The position numbers were made by a program, and so were the translations under genes. Of a stretch of DNA of 64,000 bases, positions 57,301-64,000 are shown in pieces. The DNA lies in assembly GCF_043290135.1 (NCBI RefSeq), contig NC_134703.1:107635005-107699004 (forward strand). Reading direction: 5' to 3'. The stretch's first letter is position 1, and every line of letters starts with the position of its first letter. Source of the DNA: Rhipicephalus microplus (lineage: Eukaryota > Arthropoda > Arachnida > Ixodida > Ixodidae). The notes beneath the pieces were generated by a model that ran no database searches, was not told the DNA's origin, and saw only the letters and a program-made list of their open reading frames with translations.

Positions 57301-57913
57301 CACAATTTATTCAGACTCCAAGGCCGCTATCAAGGCCTTCCAGATGGGCATGGTGGCTCCCCAGGTCCTACAGATTATTCAAAAAGTCAAAGACCTCAAA
57401 AATCACTCATTGGTCTGGTTTCCTGCGCATCTTGGAACCATTGAGGGTGCCTCGCTCAATCCCAACGAGGAGGCGCACTCGGCTGCACGAGGTTTGACTG
57501 ACCGTGTGCCGGGTAACGCGTCATCTCCTGGGCGACCTGAGCCTCTCTGCTCGTACAACGAGATATGCAAGCACCACTATCTGTCAAGAAGACTGCTGCC
57601 TCTACCACACTCTTCGCTATGCAGGGCCCAAGCTGTTACTCTCCGACTGCTACAAACAAACACTTACCCGAGTCCTGCGGCACTGCACAAAATGTACCCT
57701 GAACGGTTTCCAAGCCCGGACTGCCCCCTGTGTGGTGGTTATGCGGACTTCGAACATGTACTGTGGGGCTGCGCCTCTGCCGGTCCCCCTTTCACCCAAG
57801 AGGAAATGAAGCGACTCATCAAGACCCAGGACCAGACCTCTCAAATCCTGGCCGTCCAGAGGGCCCGCGCGAGGGCCGTCAGGTTTAACCTAATGGTCCC
57901 CGAGTGGGCCTAG
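54317..57913 (+). CDS. LINE ORF2: endonuclease, reverse transcriptase, RNase H, zinc knuckle
   Basis: This is the enzyme for target-primed reverse transcription. I start it at the ATG at 54317 inside ATGGATAA, giving 1198 residues; the frame is open 24 codons further upstream, within ORF1. Residues about 10-225 form the APE-type endonuclease ('QWNCAGF', Glu in 'LQET', 'GDFNAQH' near 145, 'GSDH' near 220). Residues about 435-720 are the reverse transcriptase: 'SAPGPDGVTNKML', 'LRPISLTSC', 'GLDLEKAFDN', 'GTPQGAVISPTLFN', and YADD at 664-667. Residues about 940-1070 are an RNase H domain ('FVDAAS', Glu in 'AEQVAIALAL', 'YSDSKAA'). Near 1135 is a terminal 'CPLCGGYADFEHVLWGC' (CX2CX7HX4C). All the key residues I can check are present and no stop interrupts it. 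Translation probably depends on reinitiation at the overlap. Confidence 0.95.
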   Translation: MDNETNVITMWQWNCAGFVSKRATLRQYLKGIKDKPQVITLQETITSSHIRLPGFVTVASTEGGRGVATLVSKRFTCIQRDLGPADNGVEYVMTELLVDPPKRCLRRNSIFILNVYCRPSVHRARAGGLLKKAVHFAGCQPLVVMGDFNAQHQAWGYLTNTKKGRDIWLTATEEDLTLVTNKDFPTRRGNSVCRDTTPDLTFVKSLENVKWTNTAIDLGSDHCIIEVLIEVARNKTRTFKFIDWDLFRANRSEHVLSPDADLDSWCDGLKEDVASATKEVTTDLEVDRMDSRLAHLLEAKQALLARWKTQRHNRRLRKKMSEINKTVEDHCKVLCKQQWDELCDSMEGQLKTGKSWRLLKHLLHDGNTKSNQKRALAKAVHLATDSIPDEVITEKLIDKYLAATDDPVPPQFPDYEGRDAPSMDEDFTVAEVKRVLASLNSRSAPGPDGVTNKMLKHLDDDSIEFLTDKINEIWRSGLIPKSWKAACTVLIPKPGKAPSIENLRPISLTSCVGKVAEHAMLNRLTDHLESNECYTHNMIGFRSGLSTQDAMKLIKHQVIDSGSADTKAILGLDLEKAFDNISHAFILKSLSEFHVGKRAYNFVRSFLSSRSTRLKIDDFLTHEITLGPKGTPQGAVISPTLFNICMINLSRALNKIPNINHTIYADDITIWCLSGCEGQVESALQEAIDVTERYLIPTGLRCSPAKSELLLYKKRPRGGSHRSWKPAMESHITLFTGNGSPVPRVDTIRVLGMFIESNGANGAAVKRICSKTESALGLIRRIANRHRGIREDNLIRIIHAFMLCHLAYTAAMHNWLVSERNKINALIRRVFKLALGIPVRTHTEDLLKLGIHNTFEEIVEAQEFAQFVRLSGTPAGRAILGMLGRNPTVVGPDAVKLPSDVRSKIQIARMPRNMHPTYNEARRRARGKSLLASARLDKDRACFVDAASYIQEEAFSSVVVDCDCRVISCATIRTSSSSVAEQVAIALALTDGVHDTIYSDSKAAIKAFQMGMVAPQVLQIIQKVKDLKNHSLVWFPAHLGTIEGASLNPNEEAHSAARGLTDRVPGNASSPGRPEPLCSYNEICKHHYLSRRLLPLPHSSLCRAQAVTLRLLQTNTYPSPAALHKMYPERFPSPDCPLCGGYADFEHVLWGCASAGPPFTQEEMKRLIKTQDQTSQILAVQRARARAVRFNLMVPEWA

Positions 57914-57952
57914 CCAGGTGACGCTGAGTTTACTGGCGTCTATTGTGGACCG

Positions 57953-57989
57953 AATAAAGTTGTTTCACTCACTCACTCACTCACTCACT
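57953..57989 (+). repeat. LINE polyadenylation signal and (TCAC)n tail
   Basis: AATAAA at 57953-57958 is followed by about six TCAC units to 57989. Simple-repeat tails in place of poly-A occur in several LINE groups. The last ACT also belongs to the target duplication. Confidence 0.85.
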
Positions 57990-57996
57990 GGTGCGA
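57987..57996 (+). repeat. Target-site duplication, right copy
   Basis: ACTGGTGCGA, an exact match of 52230-52239. It marks the downstream end of the LINE. Confidence 0.85.
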
Positions 57997-58016
57997 CTCC
58001 TATGCGTGCGCTTCAA

Positions 58017-58050
58017 TTTATTTATTTATTTATTTATCTATTTATCTATT
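58017..58050. repeat. (TTTA)n-like microsatellite
   Basis: A TTTA run with TCTA variants, seen directly, shortly after the LINE. Confidence 0.9.
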
Positions 58051-58179
58051 ACGCCATCAGACACAATCTTTTATTTTTCGCCGGTTTCCCATCTTTTAAC
58101 TAAAGGCAGTGGGGATAGTTTATTGTTAGATCAGAGTGAACTCTCTCGCTAAATAGTTGGTTCACGTTCAACTACTCGT

Positions 58180-58435
58180 CCGCGTCGTTGGAGCACTTAT
58201 AAAGAAAAAAAAAAGCGTCGTTGGAGCACTGGTTGGGGTGCTCGGCTGGTGACTCGAAGGTCGCGGGTTCGATACCGGCGGTCGCATTTCGACGCAGGCG
58301 AAAAAATTGAGGCCCCTGTACTGTGCGTTGTCAGTGCACGCTAAAGACCACCAGGTAATCGTATTTTACGGAGCCCTCCACTACGGCCTCTCATGATCAT
58401 ATCGTGCTTTTGTCACGTAAAACACCGGATAATAC
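58180..58435 (+). mobile_element. SINE (plus strand) carrying a small A-rich insertion
   Basis: The head 'gcgtcgttggagcact', then 'ggttggggtgctcggctgg', the B box 'gggttcgataccgg' (58265-58278) and the body ('agtgcacgctaaagacc', 'ttacggagccctcc', 'catgatcatatcgtgctttt') are in order. The first 16 bases of the head are duplicated around 'tataaagaaaaaaaaaa' (58198-58214). Confidence 0.8.
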
Positions 58436-58550
58436 TGCAACATTCACCTACTCACGTGCTGCACAAGGTTATGGGAAAGAAAGACACATAAAGGACTCAA
58501 GAAAGAGGACAGAGCTGCGCTCCATGCTGTCAGTTTCTTTAGTGTTTTTT

Positions 58551-58574
58551 GTGTGTGTGTGTGTGTGTGTGTGT
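58551..58574. repeat. (GT)n microsatellite
   Basis: Twelve GT units, seen directly. Confidence 0.95.
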
Positions 58575-61445
58575 TGGTGGGTGCGGCACGTCATTAGCGC
58601 GTAGGTATACGTAGAACGTACATTTCAACCTTTATTTGGACGTATAAGTGTTTGTTCAGCGGTAAAAAATCGAACTTGAGCCTCACGGTTCGGCGATCAC
58701 AGGCGAAAATTGTTATAATCCGTGCCATCTGCTTTACATAATATCTCCCTCTCGTTGCATCGTTTTGTAAAGGAAAACCTGTGTCACTATACGGCACCCT
58801 CGGCCAGTAAGCACAATTTAGGGGCGAAGCTCCTCGTAGTACGTAACCACCCGTGGCACATACCCGAAATAGCGGTCCTTACGATTTTGACCTCCAAGGT
58901 GGTTCCGGTGAGAGATTTCTTCTGTGCGTTGTTGAACAATAAAAGATAGTGCTCAATGCACATGTTAATGGCTGCTAAGGGGGAATGAGAGACAGGAGCA
59001 TTCGGCCTTTAGGTAACGCGCACGCTGCGATCCCCATTAGCAGCTATTGGCATGTACATTCTGAGCACGATCTGACAAGAAAGCGTTGCTACGTTATACT
59101 CGCTGGGTGTAACCTCCTTGGTTTTAGAAAGGTTTAGCGAGCGTTGGACCGCATAGCCATGAATACAGTGAACTAGTATATACCATGAACTCGAGGTGGT
59201 TAAAGGTGGGAAGTAAACCCGAAGCGCAAGCCGTAAGAAAGTGTGCGTGTGCCACCTCCCGTTTAGTCCTTGGAATGTCCGCTGGATGGCGGTGCTTCTA
59301 TATGTAGAATATATGATGAAAAGATGCGAGATGGTGGTACTTGGAGTGCTGAATAGATGGACGAACGGACACACAGACGGATGCATGGATGGACGCATGA
59401 ACGGACGCAGGCGCGGATGCATGGACGAACGCAGGGACGGACGCACGAACAGACGCACGCACGGACGGGTGGATGGACACATGGACGGTCACACAGACGT
59501 ACGCAAGAACGGACGGAAGCAAGAACGAATGTACGGACGAATGCTTCGCCCAACTCCCCAACATTCACTCCGTGATATGCTGCCATTTTTTCCTCCTTGA
59601 CAAAAAAAAACAAGTAAGATCAATCGAATTATCCGGTAACTAAACCGTATCTGCGTTTCTCTGGGCCTTACACGGGGCAGTCCATATATAAACGAAGCAT
59701 CAACACTCTCGAGTGTCACACAACTGCTGTCGCAGAAGGAGGCAGCGCCTTTAGCACTGACACCCCTCCGGTTAAGCGATGCCGTCACGCTGAGACCTGG
59801 TCCCTAAATAAGGCAGCCAGCGCGGAGGCGACGCAGCGGAACTTCTTGTCTTCACACTCGATTGACTGCCTGCCTCGCGCCCAAATATGGGGCTGTCCCG
59901 AAAGGGGTACTGCATATACACACACACGTATACACAGCGTCTAATAACAAGACATACAAGAACACAGCTCTAAAAGGTAAAGTCGCGCGAAATGAACCAC
60001 GAAAAAAAAAAATGAGACAAGATAGATGACTTCCGGAGGCGCTCCAAAGAAGCCACCGTGAATAAACAAGGAGTGTGCAAAAACAAAAAAAGCAAGACTG
60101 TGTAGAATGCAGGTACGAACACACACGCGTACAGATACACACAAACTCAAGCGCGCGCCAGTCTCCATCCAACAGAGCTCGGCGCCGTGTATTTTCTGCC
60201 TCAGCGCACGAAGCGACCGGCATGCCACGAGCAGATGAAACGAGAACGAATGACGATCGTGCACGCGCGCCTAAACACACGCACCCGCGTCGTGCACGTG
60301 CTTCTCTCTCGCGCACGACTCAACCGACGTCAACGTTGACGACGTCGCCGAAAAAAAAAAAGTGCGACGACAACGGCTCGCTACTCATGCGCCGTACTGG
60401 GCTTCCACGATCAGATTGGCGAAAGCGCGTCAGAGCCTCCCGCAAACAGCTTGCACACTAAACACGGTCCTGCATTTATACTACGCGCGGTTCGACGACA
60501 CTGGCGACGCGAGGCGGAAGCGGAAGTCGGCTTCGCCGCACGACCGCGCGCACAGGAGTCGCACTTTGTGCGCGACTGCTGTCTGAAAAAAAAGCTTTAG
60601 TTTGCGCACAGAGCCGTTGTTGGAGCGCGGGTGTGTATACACCGTCTGAAACGTGCAACGGCGGCAGCTTTTAAACGGAGGGTCGTGACGGCCCGCGCGC
60701 GCGGCCACAACCTGCGACGCGCAACGCATGATCGGAGAACACAGCGCTCGCCTTTGTGCTTAGTCGCACGAACTGACGTCGCGACTTCTGGGAAACTCTG
60801 CAGTTTGCGAGGATATGTATACTATAAACTGGGCGTGCACACGACACGCGGCTCACGAGCTGACACTAGAAACAGAGTGGATTTGTATTTTTTTTTTTTT
60901 CGTGTTGCGACCGTCGCACGTGGCGCCTTCTGCGCAGCTGACAATGCACTTTCTAAACGTTGACTTCTCGGAACGACGAAGTGACGGCTGCACTTGGCTG
61001 GTATTGAGGATCGGGCGTGTAGCGAACCATAGTTACACGCCTTCTAATTGTTTAATAGTTTTGAAAACGTGCAGTCACGTTAATTAGAGAACGCGCGGCC
61101 TCCAAGCCAAGAAGAAGTTCGCGAGCATTTTCGCTTCCTGCTACGTGCAAGGGCTGTAACAGATATCGCCAATTTTCTCCAAACAAAAGCTTTGCAAATC
61201 GCGGCGCGGGTGGGGTCGTCGGCACCGAGCCGATTTTACGGAGAGGACGACTTCGCTGACAGATCTGAAGAACCAACAACTAGCGGTGGTGCGTACAATA
61301 CATGCTGTCCTCAAGAGGTATCACCGGCGAAGTTCTGCAACAAACAAACAGTATGCCGTTTTCCTCGAAAGAGCTGCCCACAGCAACAGCGAATTACAGC
61401 AACAATATACAAAACTAATTGAAAAAAAAAACAGCAGATGCTTTT
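58575..61445. other. Stretch without a recognisable gene
   Basis: Holds the tetranucleotide-based minisatellite at 59351-59545. A GC-rich part at 60100-60760 is open in several frames on both strands (up to 154 codons), without domains. A poly-T run lies near 60888-60900. I see no gene. Confidence 0.58.
59351..59545. repeat. Degenerate tetranucleotide minisatellite (GGAC/GCAC/GAAC type)
   Basis: Over about 195 bp nearly every fourth base pair sits in an 'ac' or 'gac' step (gatggacg, aacggacac, agacggatgc and so on), with unit length 4 and weaker 8 and 12 bp higher orders. It produces false Arg/Gly/Thr-rich frames on plus and Pro/Val/Ser-rich frames on minus. Confidence 0.88.
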
Positions 61446-61470
61446 ACACGGAGGTTTTTTTTTTCTGCCA

Positions 61471-61700
61471 CGCCGCGATCGTCTAGTGGCTAAGGTACTC
61501 GGCTGCTGACCCGCAGGTCGCGGGTTCGTATCCCGGCTGCGGCGGCTGCATTTCCGATGAAGCGGAAATGCTGTAGGCCCGTGTGCTCAGATTTGAGTGC
61601 ACCTTAAAGAACCCCAGGCGGTCGAAATTTCCGGAGCCCTACACTGCAGCGTCTCTCATAATGATATGGTGGTTTCGGGACGTTAAACCCCACATATCAT
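61471..61700 (+). mobile_element. Full-length SINE (plus strand)
   Basis: It has a near-consensus A box ('tctagtggctaaggtactcg') and B box ('gggttcgtatcccgg'), the full body and an end at 'ccccacatatcattat'. 'tacacggag' (61445-61453) before it and 'tatacggag' (61701-61709) after it match at 8 of 9 positions and may be a target duplication. Confidence 0.92.
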
Positions 61701-61710
61701 TATACGGAGT

Positions 61711-62258
61711 TTTGCAAGTGGCCGGTGTACACAACCATCGCTAGCGATCTATCGCTGACACTGCTTAAGAAACGAAACTGCTTCGAAAACAGCGGCTATG
61801 CCTGTCCGCACTCTCACCTGCCCTTTTTATTCCTTTTTTTTTTCTTTTTTTTTTACCCAACCGATGCAAGTGTTTCGCCGCCTCAGTCAACTCAAAGAGA
61901 AGCGCACTTTGAAAATGTCGCGCCATTTCCCAAGTACATAGCCAAACTTTGAGCGAAAAGCAAACGACGTGCCAACAACTTCAAAGAAATAAACCCAGAG
62001 CTACAACTGCACGTAAAATCCATTGACTTGTTTCCATAGCTCAATTTCCGAAATCAAACAAAGCTTCGTAAGCAAATAGGGTTATATAGCCTCTAAGCCC
62101 GATTCAAACGCGGAAGCGTTTCGAGTTCTATTGTTGCTAAATTAAAACAACGTGCGTATAACGATTCCCAAAAGACATTATCGAAACTTTATAGCACCGG
62201 GTCGAATTAAAGCATCCCTGTAATAAAGCATCCCCAGGAAAGCATGTTTAAGATGGGC
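61711..62258. other. Stretch without a recognisable gene
   Basis: Mixed DNA with a T-rich run at 61825-61855. I see nothing else. Confidence 0.6.
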
Positions 62259-62779
62259 GAAGGGGTGTTCAAATGAAAAGGTACAAAACGAACACCATGG
62301 GCGTTAACGTGATGCCTAAGACGCTACAGGAAAATGTAGCAAGGCATCAAGGGATGCGATCGAATACGCCGTCGCGGATCGGAGCATACGGCCGTGGTGC
62401 CCGCATTTGCAGATGACAGCACACGCTCTTATGAAGAGTGTCGTCCAAATGACGCAGCAATGCCTATGAGGATAGGATGGCGTTCACAATACAAAACTCC
62501 AACGATTGAGGAGTAGCGAAGCATGATCTGATTTCTGACATCGGAAGGTGTTAAACAGGCCACCATTAATCGCCTGCGATTTCCTAATGTTTGGTCATCT
62601 GAAAGAACATCTGAAATGGAACGACAAAATCAATGACGTGCACTGCAGAGGACTGGGTTCCGTCACGGCCACAGGAATTCTGTCCTTCGGCTCGCTCACC
62701 AATGGGATCATCATGAACCCGCAAATAGTGCACACTCCAAATGAGGTCATTTCGTACCTTTTCACTTGAACACCCCTCG
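62259..62779 (+). mobile_element. Deleted mariner-like DNA transposon
   Basis: Inverted ends CGAaGGGGTGTTCAAaTGAA... (from 62259) and, reverse-complemented from 62779, CGAgGGGTGTTCAAgTGAA... match for about 30 bp with three differences. The right end abuts TA ('cctcgTAtc'); the left TA is lost. Inside, 'CDFLMFGHLKEHLKWND' (about 62575-62625, plus strand) resembles the end of the catalytic region of mariner transposases, which supports the assignment. At 521 bp it is too short to encode a transposase. Confidence 0.72.
62548..62769 (+). pseudogene. Mariner-type transposase C-terminal fragment
   Basis: A 73-codon open stretch. About residues 8-26 ('IACDFLMFGHLKEHLKWND') recall the D-x-x-L-F-x-x-L-K-x-x-L block with the last catalytic Asp of mariner transposases. 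The remaining residues match nothing I recognise, and upstream frames are broken. Confidence 0.55.
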
Positions 62780-64000
62780 TATCTAAGACCTGTTCTTCAT
62801 ATATAGGGATGCGATTTCGGAGGTATACGGACAGCGCGACTTCTATCTAGTCTACTTCACAACGCCTCTCAGTAAACAGTCACATGCGCATACTGCGAAG
62901 TCGCTTCGAATAGATCGACATGCATGAAGCACTCGCGCTTTGGTTCGCGGTAATTCGCCGCCGAGGCGAATGTCATCGCGTATAACGGTGCGAGATATAG
63001 CGCATACACAGCGCGAGTGCACTTTTCTCCGGGCAAATGTATACCCAGATATCGATTTCGATCGATTTATTACATCTTTCCTTTTGGTTATTCGTCTAAT
63101 GTTTCTATATGCACTTTCAAGAGGTCTTAATGACCTGCTTCGACAGTGTCGTGTCAACCTTGCCAAAGAACGCTTCGATTGTGAAGCGCTTCAGACGACC
63201 AGTGCCTATACGAACCCGCGTAGCTAGCATTTCTCAATGCAGCTTTGTTAGCAGGCGACGCATCATGAAGGGGTACGCTGAAGCTGTCCTGTAAAGCTAT
63301 AGCACGCAGCCACAACATGACAACGCCATAGCACTACAGCCATTCTATACGCCATCACTCTAAACACAAGTATCTACAGAGACAGAAGAGAGTCTTCAAC
63401 TTAGAAATGCGGGAACGTCGGACTTAGTTATAGGCGGCTCTGTCCTATAGGGATGAATATGACTGCTAATGGAGAGAAGGAAGTGAAAGCACATGCATGC
63501 AACTGCACAACCTGCAAGCGCCGAAGTATCTCTCAGGCCGCGTCTATAGTTTAGTGTCCTGCTAATGGGCTGGAGCTGCACTTGTAATCAGAACTATACG
63601 TGTCAGGACAAGGACGTGCGCAGTAACATACGCGCAGGGATCATCAAAGCTACCTTCGCAAGCCTCGGCGATCTCAGTACTGTAAAGGGAGAAAAAATGT
63701 TTTCGCGCTGTCCTCTACCAGCGGATCGTGTGCCGTGTGGAGCGGCAACTTCCGAGGAGGAGCAAGATGCGACCACGGATATGACTGCGCGCCGAGGGCG
63801 AAGTGGAAGACGCCGCGGACCGCGCTTGGACGCCTCCGCCCCGAAACGCGCCTCCGTCGCTCGCACATCCGGTGCCGTGCATGTGCGACAAGCATGCGGC
63901 ACCAGGCACGCGCGAACCTTGCGGGGAGCCAAAGGAGCCGCCGCTTAATTAGGAATAACGGGCCAAGGCACGGGAAAAGGAACGTGGGGGCATCCCAGCC
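62780..64000. other. Stretch without a recognisable gene
   Basis: The last 300 bp are GC-rich and open on both strands (127 codons plus, 109 minus) without domains. A gene running off the right edge cannot be excluded. I see nothing I can name. Confidence 0.55.

Larger units (their letters stand above)
52240..57986 (+). mobile_element. Full-length I-like non-LTR retrotransposon (LINE)
   Basis: The 5747-bp element has a 5' untranslated region of about 309 bp, two open frames that overlap by ATGGATAA (54317-54324), a short 3' region with AATAAA (57953-57958), and a (TCAC)n terminus (57965-57989) in place of poly-A. It is flanked by ACTGGTGCGA. The order endonuclease, reverse transcriptase, RNase H, terminal zinc knuckle, with a separate zinc-knuckle ORF1, points to the I-related group of LINEs. 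Both frames are undamaged over 591 and 1198 codons, so the copy is young and may still be able to move. No regulatory element is evident beyond the GC-rich 5' region. Confidence 0.94.

Noticed and set aside
59263..59613. Cys/Val/Arg-rich frames that look like a repeat protein
   Set aside because: They are the tetranucleotide array read in different frames on both strands.
59700..59900. Possible solo LTR ('tgtcacacaac...', TATA-like 'taaataaggc')
   Set aside because: No matching end, no duplication and no second copy in the window.

Overview
This window looks like nuclear DNA of an arthropod, most likely a hard tick (Ixodidae). The main reasons are about fifteen copies of a tRNA-derived SINE with a very constant body, resembling the Ruka-type SINEs known from ixodid ticks, and a mixed load of other eukaryotic transposable elements: an LTR element, I-like and RTE-like LINEs, a Penelope-like element, and mariner-like or MITE elements. 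There is one eukaryotic tRNA gene with internal promoter boxes and an oligo-T terminator. Nothing looks prokaryotic: there are no operons and no ribosome-binding-site-led genes. The species assignment is inference.

Layout. 1-3436 has no recognisable gene. 3437-8435 is a nested insertion: a SINE split by an LTR retrotransposon (3610-8379, 5-bp target duplication CCGGA) that carries two 1124-bp LTRs, gag and a protease but no reverse transcriptase or integrase. 8436-12834 holds SINE copies only. About 12835-14665 is a decayed Penelope-like element (reverse transcriptase remnant, then GIY-YIG endonuclease remnant), split by a SINE. 15.8 kb and 38.1 kb carry 3' ends of RTE-like LINEs. 18.2-18.7 kb has two SINEs in a row, the second with a clear target duplication. 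22.4-22.9 kb is a MITE. 24.6, 27.7-28.0 and 33.1-33.4 kb carry 3' tails of one LINE family, and the second of these sits inside a SINE. 28.3-28.5 kb is the best-preserved SINE. 30.8-31.1 kb is another LINE tail, followed by a degenerate minisatellite of roughly 40-bp units (31147-31515). 33.7-34.2 kb is a second MITE candidate. 36.3-37.1 kb is a cluster of nested SINEs. 42.3-52.0 kb is nearly featureless apart from simple repeats.

The most complete genes are near 52-58 kb: a tRNA-Lys(UUU) gene (52048-52120) and, 119 bp further on, a full-length two-ORF LINE (52240-57986) flanked by a 10-bp target duplication. Both ORFs are open: ORF1 has zinc knuckles and an RS-rich region, and ORF2 has endonuclease, reverse transcriptase, RNase H and a terminal zinc knuckle. 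The two ORFs overlap by 8 bases (ATGGATAA). 58.2-62.8 kb has SINEs, a tetranucleotide-based minisatellite and a deleted mariner-like element.

I found no host protein-coding gene I can defend. Many long frames in GC-rich stretches are open on both strands at once and show no domain. I see no wholly new biological system. The observations most worth following are the gag-protease-only LTR element with a frame change and an altered protease motif, the intact LINE beside a tRNA gene, the nested insertions with readable junctions, and the 31-kb minisatellite.
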